Part shown: positions 16,226 to 24,316 of the stretch, piece after piece
Layout: each line of letters begins with the position of its first letter
Position numbering within the stretch: position 1 is the stretch's first letter
Assembly (NCBI GenBank): GCA_964651045.1
Contig: CAZYVD010000021.1
Coordinates: forward strand, 1 to 38,297
Length of the DNA stretch: 38,297 bases
Origin: CAZYVD01 sp964651045
Lineage (GTDB): Bacteria > Zhuqueibacterota > QNDG01 > DSAB01
Direction of reading: 5' to 3'
The notes under the pieces: generated by a model
Database searches by the model: none
Told to the model about the DNA's origin: nothing
Seen by the model: only the letters and a program-made list of their open reading frames with translations
Translations under genes and position numbers: made by a program

Positions 16226-17245
16226 ATGAAGATAATTAAATCTCTTTTCAGTGTTCTATTGATTATTATAGTTTTTGGCTGTAGTAATAAAAAGAGCATA
16301 GAAATTGAGATTGTTTCTCCTGTTACATTGCCGGATTCTTTACTTTCTATGTACGATATTGATAGCGACAATGAACATCTGTACATATTGGATTACGATA
16401 AATTCTCATTGTGGAAAATAAAAAAGAATACCTTCGCCTCAAAAGAGATAAAGCTTTCAAAGGGCAGAGGCCCTGGAGAGTTTTATAGGATATATCAAAT
16501 TGCAGTAAATAACAACAATATTATTCTGTATGATGTTATACTGAGGCGCGTTTCGTTTCTTGATACTACAGGTAAATTTTTATACAGTTTTAATGTTCCG
16601 TATGGTGGAGGTCTTGCAAAAATGGCGGTCCATAAAGATACATTGTACATATTGTGTGGAGATAATGATACAAAAACTCTTATACACAGATATGATCTTA
16701 AAGGTAATAAGATTGATGATATAATTGAATATTTTAAGGTAGATTCTAAATTGAAACATTTAACAAAAGATGAAACAAAAGACATCGGTCAATTTTTTTC
16801 ACCAACAGGATTTTGTTTTCAGGGAGACACTATCTGGCTGGACAATTTATACCATTATCATATAGCCGCTTTTTACCGTGGTAAAAAGGTTAGTGAGATA
16901 AGGGGAGACGATAAGTTCATAAGACCGCCTTCTATTAGTTCAAAGTCGAGAGGAGAAAGTTATTCATATGCATTATCGGCTTATGGCAAAACATATTTAT
17001 ACTATTATAAAAATATGTTAATTGTAGATATGGCATATTTAATTAATTCATGGAACAGCAAGCCGAGAAAATTTAGATATACTAAGCACATATATTCCAT
17101 CCCTGATTTAAAACTTTTAGCAGAAAGAACAGAAATTAAAGAATCGGGTCAATATAAATTACCATCAATTAAAGATGTTTTAGATGGGGAGCTTTATTTA
17201 GAAAGAGACAATAAGTTATATAGGGGAGATATAGTACTAAGATGA
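16226..17245 (+). CDS. Six-bladed beta-propeller lipoprotein (first)
   Basis: A 339-residue lipoprotein. The signal peptide ends in the lipobox VFGC, with Cys19 as the lipidation site. The body shows repeated four-stranded sheets with short hydrophobic strands (LYILDYDKFSLWKI, IILYDVILRRVSFLD, LYILCGD, TIWLDNLYHYHIAAF), and the motif SKGRGPGEFYRI near residue 77. That motif, G-x-GPGEF, is typical of the six-bladed propeller family PF17170 from Bacteroidetes. Such proteins are often encoded beside RiPP-like clusters, but their role is not established. An AAAGGAG ribosome site precedes the ATG at 16226. The frame overlaps the next lipoprotein gene by four bases, so the pair is translated in a coupled way. 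Confidence 0.8.
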   Translation: MKIIKSLFSVLLIIIVFGCSNKKSIEIEIVSPVTLPDSLLSMYDIDSDNEHLYILDYDKFSLWKIKKNTFASKEIKLSKGRGPGEFYRIYQIAVNNNNIILYDVILRRVSFLDTTGKFLYSFNVPYGGGLAKMAVHKDTLYILCGDNDTKTLIHRYDLKGNKIDDIIEYFKVDSKLKHLTKDETKDIGQFFSPTGFCFQGDTIWLDNLYHYHIAAFYRGKKVSEIRGDDKFIRPPSISSKSRGESYSYALSAYGKTYLYYYKNMLIVDMAYLINSWNSKPRKFRYTKHIYSIPDLKLLAERTEIKESGQYKLPSIKDVLDGELYLERDNKLYRGDIVLR

Positions 17246-18156
17246 AAAGGTTCTTTTACATTCTTTTCTGCTTTTTATTTTTAACCACCTGTTCTAAAAA
17301 CCGGAGAATGAAGGATATCGATAATATTATACTGGTACATGATTTGGTCAGACATAATGATGAGGTTTTTATTTCCTATTTCCTTAAAATGCTTAAATGC
17401 GATTACTACACAGGAGATAGAGAACCTATTCCAAACGATCGAAATGCAACGCCATTCAGGATGTGCTATTTGAACAATAAATTGTTTGGCGTAATGACAG
17501 TAAGTGCAATAATAATATATTCAATGGATTCGCTGCTTACTAGTAACAGAATTGATGTTCATCCTTTTGATATATCTGTATGGAAAGGTGATTCTGTTAT
17601 TGTACTTGGTCATGGTAAACATAATAATAAAATATTTCATGTATTTAATGAGGAGGGAGTTTTAATAAGAAGTTTTGGCAATGAACCTGAGAAGCATCAT
17701 AGAAGGCTTGGGCCTCGCAACTTTTTTGTATATGGTGACACAATCTATGTAGGTGGAACACTTAATTACAACATCTATAAATACGTAAACGAGGAGTTGG
17801 TAGACACGATTAAACCACCGCAGGATGAGGATTATATATATGGACCTGTATGGAATAAAAGGAAAGATGGTTATTCGGTAGCCATAAGGGGTGGAATAAG
17901 TGGTATGGGAATATATGATAATAAACTCTATGTAACCACATTTCACCATGAGATACTGGAAGATGGGGAGGAGGGTAAAAAGAGATCAACATATTTTGTG
18001 GATGCGTTTGATTTAAAGACAAAGAGGAGGATATTTCATAAAAAGAGAGATGTAATAACGATTTTGCTATATGCAGACTGGGCAGGATTATATATGTTAA
18101 TAGAAGACAATATAAAACAGTGGAGGGGAATCGATGATAATTATATTACCCTATAA
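17242..18156 (+). CDS. Six-bladed beta-propeller-like lipoprotein (second)
   Basis: A 304-residue lipoprotein with signal peptide and lipobox LTTC (Cys17). The repeated hydrophobic strand pattern (VIVLGHGKHNNKIFHVFNEEGVLIRSFGNE, NFFVYGDTIYVGGTLNYNIYKYV, MGIYDNKLYVTTFHHEI, ILLYADWAGLYMLIEDNIKQW) again suggests a propeller. It is distantly similar to the preceding protein and lacks a clean GPGEF motif. The ATG overlaps the upstream stop by four bases. Its own 3' end overlaps a 58-residue ORF by 23 bases. It probably sits on the periplasmic or outer face with its partner. A role in recognising or processing the exported peptide is speculation. Confidence 0.72.
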   Translation: MKRFFYILFCFLFLTTCSKNRRMKDIDNIILVHDLVRHNDEVFISYFLKMLKCDYYTGDREPIPNDRNATPFRMCYLNNKLFGVMTVSAIIIYSMDSLLTSNRIDVHPFDISVWKGDSVIVLGHGKHNNKIFHVFNEEGVLIRSFGNEPEKHHRRLGPRNFFVYGDTIYVGGTLNYNIYKYVNEELVDTIKPPQDEDYIYGPVWNKRKDGYSVAIRGGISGMGIYDNKLYVTTFHHEILEDGEEGKKRSTYFVDAFDLKTKRRIFHKKRDVITILLYADWAGLYMLIEDNIKQWRGIDDNYITL

Positions 18157-18310
18157 TTATATGCTGAATTATACGGAGCCCAAAGATTTGGATAACAAGA
18201 CTGTATGTTTTTGTACGTATCCTCATTGTGACAGTAAAATCGATACTCTTGAGGGAATGGAGGAGGGTTTATATGAGGTTATATTAAGTTATGATAAAGA
18301 TAGCAAATAA
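18134..18310 (+). CDS. Cysteine-containing small ORF (58 aa), candidate peptide precursor
   Basis: The ATG at 18134 has one of the best ribosome sites in the window (GGAGGGG, five bases upstream) and starts inside the 3' end of the second propeller gene. The 58-residue product has three clustered cysteines (VCFCTYPHC, Cys25, 27 and 32) and an acidic tail (LEGMEEGLYEVILSYDKDSK). No hydrophobic export signal is obvious apart from a short start (IIILPY). A peptide of this size and cysteine content, between a radical SAM enzyme and an ABC exporter, is a plausible substrate. The alternative is the remnant of a longer gene, because the same frame stays open for about 55 codons beyond the TAA, ending at 18478. 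I know no homologue. Confidence 0.45.
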   Translation: MIIILPYNYMLNYTEPKDLDNKTVCFCTYPHCDSKIDTLEGMEEGLYEVILSYDKDSK

Positions 18311-18611
18311 TTGCAATTAATAAATTTTATAGTATATAAACAGATCCTTACGTGTAATTTAAATAGTAGCACATTTTCAGAGAACGATAAAATTCACACC
18401 AATAATATTCAAAAGCAAGAAATCGAAAACTACTTGATAGAAGATTATAGGTTTTTGTTTAAGAAAATGTTCTTTTAGAATCTTTTGCTTATGCTTATGT
18501 ATTAAGTTTTTCCCTTGATTTGAAACGGGTTTTGCGCCTCATTATTAAACTGATAAATCAGGGAGGGAAATTTCAATTCCGATAGAAACAGAGAACAGAT
18601 TTTAAATTAAT
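18311..18611. other. 301-base gap before the ABC exporter, with an open frame continuing from the small ORF
   Basis: In the frame of the 58-residue ORF, reading continues after its TAA without a stop up to TAG at 18476-18478. The protein-like segment includes IENYLIEDYRFLFKKMFF. There is no good start codon. It could be the second half of a gene broken by a nonsense change, or chance. No terminator is evident before the exporter gene, whose ATG at 18612 has no strong ribosome site. Confidence 0.4.
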
Positions 18612-20429
18612 ATGAAACTTTTAAAAATAATAAAATCTATATTTGATGATAATTCATTTTCAAAATCATATCGAGTCGAATCGGACAGAAGAAATAGTAA
18701 AAAGAAAAGATATTATCTCAGAAAATTATGGCCTTTTATAAAGCCGTATTGGAAACAGGGCCTCTTTGCTTCCATTTTATTGGTAATTTCTACTTTACTT
18801 ACCATTCCGATTCCATTATTCACAAAATACATTTTAGACGATGTCATTGTTGATAAGAACATCAAGCTTCTTACTTTAATTATAATAATTCTTACAACCC
18901 TTTTTATTCTGGGAGGCATTGTATCATTTATCCAGAGGTATATTTTTTTCACTTTTGAGCAGCGTGTAATCCTTTCGATTCAGCATAAGTTGTTCAATCG
19001 GGTGCTGCGGTTTCCAAAATCATTCTTTGACAGTAAGCATACTGGTTATTTGTTGTCACGTCTCATAGGCGATGTTTACCGGCTGAGAATGCTATTTTCT
19101 GACACAATGGTCGAAATTTTCACAAGCATATTAAAGTTCATTGGGACAGTGATAATCTTATTTGTGATTCACTACAAACTTGCTTTAATTTCAATGTTCA
19201 TTTTGCCTTTTTTTATTACATCTGTTAGTGTGTTTGGGAAAAAGATGAAAGTATTGAGCCATGTAGTGATGGAGAAGTCTGCTCTTGTATCAAGATATCT
19301 TAATGAATCGCTTGCTGGCCTTGAGATAGTAAAGGCCTTTGCTGCAGAGAAAAAGGAATCTCAAAAAATATATAATTCGCTTAGCAGATCTGTAGATGCT
19401 ACTGTAACACAGAACACTATAAGCTCATTTTCACAGTTTATAATAAGCCTTATTGGCTCAATTGGAACAATACTTGTTCTCTGGTTCGGAACCAGAGAGA
19501 TACTGGCAAATCGATTGACAATCGGCAGCTTCATGGCTTTTAATGGATATTTAGGATATTTTTATGGTCCTGCACGTTTTCTTACAAGAATAAACATTCA
19601 TCTACAGCCATCTTTTGCGGCACTCGAAAGAGTCTTTTCTCTTTATGAACTAATTCCGGAGGATGAAGAGGATAACAGCAAGATTAAAATAAAAAAACTT
19701 AAGGGTCGAGTAGAATTTGTTAATGTATCATTTTCATATAATGATAAATTGGTTCTTAGAAATATAAGTTTCAAAACAAACCCTGGCCAGTTTACAGCAA
19801 TTGTTGGTCCCACAGGTGCTGGAAAGAGCACGCTTATAAATCTTATTATAAGTCTATACAAAGTCAGCAAAGGGAAGATACTATTTGATGGCATTGATTT
19901 AGAGAGAATAAATCTACACTCATTAAGAGAAAGGATAGGTATTGTTTCACAGGAGACCTTTTTATTCGATGATACAATCGCTAACAATATTCGTTACGGC
20001 AATTTAAATTCAGAGATTACTGATGTAATACGAGCCGCAAAAATGGCAAATGCACACGAATTTATAATACGATTAAAAGATGGATATAATACAACAGTAG
20101 GAGAAAAAGGAGTAAAATTATCTGTAGGCCAGAGACAGAGAATTTCAATAGCCAGGGCGCTGTTAAAAGATCCCGACATACTAATTTTTGATGAGCCCAC
20201 ATCAGCATTGGACGCTATTACAGAAAAGACAATAAAAGATATTTTATTCAATAAGAGATTGTGCAAGACCATATTTGTAATAGCACACAGATTGTCAACA
20301 GTTATGAAGGCAGATATGATTGTTGTTTTGGACAGGGGTAGAATAGTAGATACAGGAACACACAAGGAACTAATTGAACAAGATGGATTGTACAGGAATA
20401 TGTGTGAAGAGCAGGCTATAGTAAAATGA
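18612..20429 (+). CDS. ABC exporter, fused transmembrane and ATPase domains (MsbA/BmrA type)
   Basis: A 605-residue half-transporter. Six transmembrane helices span about residues 50-330. The ATPase domain follows, with Walker A GPTGAGKST (399-407), Q-loop GIVSQETFLFDDTIANNIRYG, signature KLSVGQRQRIS, Walker B DILIFDEPTSALD and the switch histidine in IAHRLST. It would act as a homodimer, pumping a lipid, drug or peptide out of the cytoplasm. There is no N-terminal C39 peptidase domain, so it would not itself remove a double-glycine leader. The position downstream of the radical SAM and propeller genes suggests export of the modified product, but a separate transcription unit cannot be excluded because of the 301-base gap. 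Confidence 0.9.
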   Translation: MKLLKIIKSIFDDNSFSKSYRVESDRRNSKKKRYYLRKLWPFIKPYWKQGLFASILLVISTLLTIPIPLFTKYILDDVIVDKNIKLLTLIIIILTTLFILGGIVSFIQRYIFFTFEQRVILSIQHKLFNRVLRFPKSFFDSKHTGYLLSRLIGDVYRLRMLFSDTMVEIFTSILKFIGTVIILFVIHYKLALISMFILPFFITSVSVFGKKMKVLSHVVMEKSALVSRYLNESLAGLEIVKAFAAEKKESQKIYNSLSRSVDATVTQNTISSFSQFIISLIGSIGTILVLWFGTREILANRLTIGSFMAFNGYLGYFYGPARFLTRINIHLQPSFAALERVFSLYELIPEDEEDNSKIKIKKLKGRVEFVNVSFSYNDKLVLRNISFKTNPGQFTAIVGPTGAGKSTLINLIISLYKVSKGKILFDGIDLERINLHSLRERIGIVSQETFLFDDTIANNIRYGNLNSEITDVIRAAKMANAHEFIIRLKDGYNTTVGEKGVKLSVGQRQRISIARALLKDPDILIFDEPTSALDAITEKTIKDILFNKRLCKTIFVIAHRLSTVMKADMIVVLDRGRIVDTGTHKELIEQDGLYRNMCEEQAIVK

Positions 20430-20641
20430 AATCTCGTGTGCAGAGTACAAAGATGTCGCACTTCAGTAGTGCATAGAGATCGATTGAGTTGGATATTTAT
20501 CCCGACCGCACTACCTCCAAGGTTATTTATTCTTTAGTAAATCAAGGGGCAAGATGGTTATAGCAATTTACAATCTTTCTTGATTTCTACAAAACAAAGT
20601 ACTATCTTAGATTTAAGAATTCGAATTTTAGGAGTAGAACT
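20430..20641. other. nikR upstream region with alternative hairpins
   Basis: GTAGTGC at 20466-20472 can pair with GCACTAC at 20508-20514, while AGTGC at 20468-20472 can instead pair with GCACT at 20458-20462. The two pairings exclude each other. This could be the end of the exporter transcript or a leader of nikR. No copy of the GTGTTAC/GTAACA operator is visible here, so nikR seems not to be controlled by the same box. Confidence 0.3.
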
Positions 20642-21058
20642 ATGGGTCAGATTATTCGTTTTGGAATTTCGATGGAGAGAGGCCTTCTTGAAAGGTTTGA
20701 CCAATATATCTCAAAACATGGATACTCTAATCGTTCAGAGGCCGTGCGTGATCTTGTACGTGAGAGGCTTGTGAAAGATCAGTGGGAGAATGAAAATATT
20801 GAGACGGTCGGTACAGTGACAATCATTTACGACCACCACAAACGTGAACTAACTGAAAAGTTGACAGACCACCAGCATAAACATCACAAGGCAGTGATCT
20901 CTGTCATGCATGTGCATCTCGATCATAGAAACTGTCTGGAAGTACTCGCAGTGAGAGGAAGAGCAGTGGAGATAAAAAAGATTGCGGACGATCTGATAAG
21001 CACAAAGGGTGTGAAGCATGGAAAACTGGTAATGACAACTACAGGGAAAGATCTTTAA
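20642..21058 (+). CDS. nikR: Nickel-responsive transcriptional regulator NikR
   Basis: A 138-residue repressor. The N-terminal ribbon-helix-helix domain (IIRFGISMERGLLERFDQYISKHGYSNRSEAVRDLVRERL) binds DNA. The C-terminal ACT-like domain binds nickel. All four high-affinity ligands known from E. coli NikR can be aligned: His79 (DHQHKHH), His90 and His92 (HVHLDH) and Cys98 (NCLE). With Ni(II) bound, NikR represses nickel uptake genes. The ATG at 20642 has AGGAG seven bases upstream and matches the family start. It lies directly before a TonB receptor operon whose promoter carries a matching operator. Confidence 0.95.
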   Translation: MGQIIRFGISMERGLLERFDQYISKHGYSNRSEAVRDLVRERLVKDQWENENIETVGTVTIIYDHHKRELTEKLTDHQHKHHKAVISVMHVHLDHRNCLEVLAVRGRAVEIKKIADDLISTKGVKHGKLVMTTTGKDL

Positions 21059-21078
21059 GATTGTATCTTACAAAGTGC

Positions 21079-21107
21079 TTGACAAAGGGGGATAAATTTT
21101 TTATATT
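21079..21107 (+). promoter_or_regulatory. Sigma-70-type promoter of the nickel uptake operon
   Basis: TTGACA at 21079-21084 is separated by exactly 17 bases from TATATT at 21102-21107. This is a full -35 consensus with a near-consensus -10, and predicts transcription starting at about 21113-21115, about 80 bases before the receptor start codon. Confidence 0.8.
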
Positions 21108-21110
21108 GAA

Positions 21111-21137
21111 GTGTTACTTTTTTAATAATAGTAACAT
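21111..21137 (+). promoter_or_regulatory. Probable NikR operator
   Basis: GTGTTAC (21111-21117), 13 bases, then GTAACAT (21131-21137): an inverted repeat with one mismatch in the outermost base. As I recall, the motif predicted for NikR in sulfate-reducing deltaproteobacteria is GTGTTAC-N13/14-GTAACAC, which it fits at 13 of 14 positions. It begins three bases after the -10 and covers the predicted transcription start, an ideal place for repression. Confidence 0.8.
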
Positions 21138-21196
21138 TATTCATATACATCTTTTTAGTTTTTGCTATCGTTTGATTAATATGGTGGAGGTAAAAA

Positions 21197-23053
21197 GTGA
21201 TCGTCATTAATCGCTCTCTTCTATTTTTTTTTCTCTCCTTTAGTATCTTAAATAGTGATGTAAAAAAGGAAAGCACAAATCTCGACTCTACTAAAGTGGA
21301 TTACCGTCTCGATCCTGTAGTGGTAACCGCTACAAAGGTTGCTGTATCACAGCGGAGTCTGGCGGCAAGTATCTCTATGGTCTATCACCAGGATATTCGA
21401 ATGGCTCCAACAAGCTCCGTTCTTGACATAGTACAGAGCTATGTACCGGATCTATATGTAACAGAGTGGGGAGTAATGGGATTTGGCGTTGCAGGACAGT
21501 CTGCGGGTAAGATTTCGATCAGAGGAATGGGTGGTGGTGCCAATACACATGTACTTATTCTCCGCAATGGCAGGCCTGATTTCATGGGACTTATGGGCTG
21601 TACAATTGCAGATGAATTTTCAACAGATGGAACAGATCATATAGAAATAATTCGTGGGCCTGGTTCATTTCTTTATGGTACAAATGCAACTGGTGGAGTA
21701 ATAAACATAATGCCCAGAAGGATGGAAAAAGAGGGATTCGAGACACGTATTGCTACGGGGTATGGTAGCTTTGATATAAGAAAATTTTCCATAAACCACG
21801 GCGGCAGGGTAGGAAGGTTTGATTACTATATAACTGCAAGTCACAGGCAGACAGATGGCCACAGGGAAAATTCTAATTACAGGGGAAGACATTATACCCT
21901 TCATACAGGATATAAAATTGATAGAAACACACATGTTGAGATAAATTCAAATTTGGCAGATCTTTATCTCAATGATCCAGGCCCGGTAGAAAATCCAAGG
22001 TCGGATAACTGGTACGATATAATCAGATATGGGGGTGACGTAACAGTAACAAGGTCAAGCAAATTAGGGGAAACAAATCTTAAACTTCATGGAAACTTTG
22101 GAAGACACAAATTCTTTGATGGATGGCGATCTCGGGACAGGATGCTGGGTTTTATGGTTTATCAAAATATAAAGCCGTGGAGATCGAATACAACCACAAT
22201 TGGTTTTGATTACAAAAGATATGGTGGAGAGGCAGAGGATTCTTCCACAAATTATGGAGATTTCTACATTACAGAGTATGCACCATATATCCACATTCGT
22301 CAGGTATTGCTGAGGAGGTGGATTGCAACTGTTGGGCTTAGGTTAGAACATCATCAGCTTTTTGGTAATGAGATGCTTCCGATGTTAGGGATTGTATACA
22401 GGCCGATGAAATCTACATATTTGAGGCTCTCTGTTGCCAAGGGATTTAGAAGTCCATCAATAAGAGAGCTTTACTTCTGGATGCCAGCAAATGATAAACT
22501 TACTCCCGATCGAGTATGGAATTATGAAATAGGCCTTACCCAGAAACTATTCGACAGAATGAGAGTAGAGGTGGCACTGTTCCGAACGGATGGGGAGAAT
22601 CTAATCCAGTTCTCTTCTCCACCTCCGAAGTGGGTTAACTCTGGAAGCTATACACACACGGGTTATGAAGTGGTTTCAGAGTACTTTCCTTCAGATCGTG
22701 TTGGGATGGGCTTATCGTGGTCACAGATAGATTTGAGTAAAGATGTTTTCAATATCCCTGGGAAAAAGTTGACTGCATTCATGAATCTTTCTATGTGGAG
22801 AGTAAATCTATCTGTAAACTTTATTATGATAAAAGATCTAAAAGGAGCAGAATTCCCTGGACCAGGGCCTGTTGCAGTCCTGCACAAGATGGATGATTAT
22901 TCTGTTTTGAATTTATCGGCAAGATTCAGGATAGTTGGTCACATGGAGGCAAAGGTAGATGTTAAGAACCTTTTCAATACAGAATACCAGTCGATGTATG
23001 GCTACCCAATGCCTGGTCGCTATTATACTGTAAATTTAAGTTATATTTTGTAA
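21197..23053 (+). CDS. TonB-dependent outer-membrane receptor, probably for nickel or a nickel complex
   Basis: A 618-residue receptor. A short hydrophobic signal region (residues 6-18) precedes a TonB-box-like segment (DPVVVTATK, about 38-46). The plug domain spans about 50-170 (LDIVQSYVPDLYV, GKISIRGMGGGANTHVLILRNGRP, IEIIRGPGSFLYGTNATGGVINI). The rest is a beta-barrel with repeated aromatic strands, ending in the family signature VKNLFNTEYQSMYGYPMPGRYYTVNLSYIL with an outer-membrane C-terminus. GTG at 21197 is chosen because GGAGG lies six bases before it. The substrate is inferred from nikR upstream, the operator in its promoter and the ECF component downstream. Size is close to the vitamin B12/heme receptor class, so cobalamin is the main alternative. 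Confidence 0.87.
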   Translation: MIVINRSLLFFFLSFSILNSDVKKESTNLDSTKVDYRLDPVVVTATKVAVSQRSLAASISMVYHQDIRMAPTSSVLDIVQSYVPDLYVTEWGVMGFGVAGQSAGKISIRGMGGGANTHVLILRNGRPDFMGLMGCTIADEFSTDGTDHIEIIRGPGSFLYGTNATGGVINIMPRRMEKEGFETRIATGYGSFDIRKFSINHGGRVGRFDYYITASHRQTDGHRENSNYRGRHYTLHTGYKIDRNTHVEINSNLADLYLNDPGPVENPRSDNWYDIIRYGGDVTVTRSSKLGETNLKLHGNFGRHKFFDGWRSRDRMLGFMVYQNIKPWRSNTTTIGFDYKRYGGEAEDSSTNYGDFYITEYAPYIHIRQVLLRRWIATVGLRLEHHQLFGNEMLPMLGIVYRPMKSTYLRLSVAKGFRSPSIRELYFWMPANDKLTPDRVWNYEIGLTQKLFDRMRVEVALFRTDGENLIQFSSPPPKWVNSGSYTHTGYEVVSEYFPSDRVGMGLSWSQIDLSKDVFNIPGKKLTAFMNLSMWRVNLSVNFIMIKDLKGAEFPGPGPVAVLHKMDDYSVLNLSARFRIVGHMEAKVDVKNLFNTEYQSMYGYPMPGRYYTVNLSYIL

Positions 23054-23054
23054 T

Positions 23055-23621
23055 ATGAACATATATACAAAAAACATCACACTTAGCAGTATGTTTATAA
23101 CGCTCGGGATCCTGATACCAATGGTGTTCCATGGTGCAGGTCTGGGATCAATTTTTTTGCCGATGTTCTGGCCAATCGCAGTATCTGCATTCTTTCTGCT
23201 GCTTCCCTGGACTGTTGCTGTTGCCATCTCTACCCCCATTCTCTCGACAATGTTGACAGGTATGCCTCCACCTCCAATCCTTTATAAGATGATTTTAGAG
23301 CTTTCAGCACTTTCTTGTTTCATCTATCTATTTTTTCGAAAGACGCGGTTGGGAACATTTTTTATTCTCATGGCAGGAATGATTTGTGCTGAATTCTTTG
23401 CGATTCTTGGTTCATTTCTGATAGCTCCGATTTTAGGACTGCCACCACGTCTCTATGCTCTATCATCTATTACCAGGGCACTACCTGGAATCATCATAAT
23501 GATGGTATTTATTCCATTGATCATAAAAAGATTGTCTGGTCTGCCAATCTTTAATATGAGAAGAAAAGATGTCCAGAGCACATCGAGAATACTTCAACCG
23601 TCTTGCTCCAGAGTGGAATAA
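23055..23621 (+). CDS. ECF-transporter S-component-like membrane protein
   Basis: A 188-residue integral membrane protein with about six helices, the size of substrate-capture (S) components of energy-coupling-factor transporters. The motif run GILIPMVFHGAGLGSIFLPMFWPI, then STPILSTMLTGMPPPPILYKMILELSALS, matches an S-component family that normally reads FLPMHIPV ... LSPLLSxLLTGMPP. The usual PMH has become PMF here. It starts one base after the TonB receptor stop, so inner- and outer-membrane steps are coupled. No ECF ATPase or T-component is in the window; these would be shared and encoded elsewhere. The nickel assignment is inferred from context only. The last 20 residues overlap the methyltransferase gene and may be non-structural. 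Confidence 0.75.
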   Translation: MNIYTKNITLSSMFITLGILIPMVFHGAGLGSIFLPMFWPIAVSAFFLLLPWTVAVAISTPILSTMLTGMPPPPILYKMILELSALSCFIYLFFRKTRLGTFFILMAGMICAEFFAILGSFLIAPILGLPPRLYALSSITRALPGIIIMMVFIPLIIKRLSGLPIFNMRRKDVQSTSRILQPSCSRVE

Positions 23622-24162
23622 TCAGATAGAAGATGATCCGCTGTTCATTGACCATTTAATTAATTTTGGGGTCAAGAGAGGAGAGATGGTACTTGATATC
23701 GGATGCGGTACGGGACGAATGTCAAAATACATTGCAGGCATTGTTGGAGAAGAGGGCCTTGTTGTTGCAGAAGATATTTCCGAAAGAATGCTTGAGGAAG
23801 GGAAGAAAGAGATTGGCAACAGCCAGATACTATGGCTCTGCGATGATGTTTCGATGCTGTCCTTAAAAGAAAACACATTTGACAAGATAATCTGTTTCTC
23901 ATCATTTCCACATTTTTTAAATAAACTGGCGGCATTAAAAGAGATGAGACGAGTGCTTGTTCCGAGTGGGAGACTGCTCATTCTTCATACAAGCTCCAGT
24001 GAAGAGTTAAACAGATTTCATTCATCTTTAGATGGTATAGTAAAGCATGACAGGCTTCCAGACAAAAAAACAATGATGCTTCTCTTTAAGCAAAGCGGTC
24101 TTGTCCCGATAAGAATCGAAGAGAGTGAAAATCTATACTGGGCAGAGGGGGAGAAGATTTAA
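23569..24162 (+). CDS. Class I SAM-dependent methyltransferase
   Basis: A 197-residue methyltransferase. Motif I is VLDIGCGTGRMSKYI (about 42-56), the acidic residue of motif II lies in VVAEDIS, and motif III/IV follows in DKIICFSSFPHFLN. The N-terminus REYFNRLAPEWNNQ resembles small-molecule methyltransferases of the UbiE/arsenite type, but the cysteines needed for arsenite methylation are absent from the usual places. It overlaps the S-component gene by 53 bases, so it is co-transcribed with the nickel operon and probably under NikR control. Its substrate is unknown; a role in making or modifying a metal chelate is only a guess. Confidence 0.85.
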   Translation: MSRAHREYFNRLAPEWNNQIEDDPLFIDHLINFGVKRGEMVLDIGCGTGRMSKYIAGIVGEEGLVVAEDISERMLEEGKKEIGNSQILWLCDDVSMLSLKENTFDKIICFSSFPHFLNKLAALKEMRRVLVPSGRLLILHTSSSEELNRFHSSLDGIVKHDRLPDKKTMMLLFKQSGLVPIRIEESENLYWAEGEKI

Positions 24163-24192
24163 AAATGGTTATAAGTTAGTGGCTGTGTGGGG

Positions 24193-24287
24193 TTGATAAA
24201 ATTTTGCTGGAAGCCAGAAAAATGAAATTTTTTTGATTTGTGTACCTTCCATCTTATCAAAGACTTTCAAACATCCGACTTCCAGCA
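24193..24287. repeat. Interleaved inverted repeats downstream of the nickel operon
   Basis: TTGATAA (24193-24199) pairs with TTATCAA (24254-24260), and TGCTGGAAG (24205-24213) pairs with CTTCCAGCA (24279-24287). Both pairs are perfect, and their order (A-B-A'-B') is that of a pseudoknot rather than nested hairpins. It lies between convergent genes, so it could be a structured 3' end or a small RNA. It could also be coincidence, given the short arms. Confidence 0.4.
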
Positions 24288-24316
24288 TGATATATATAGA
24301 AAAAGATTAATTTCTC

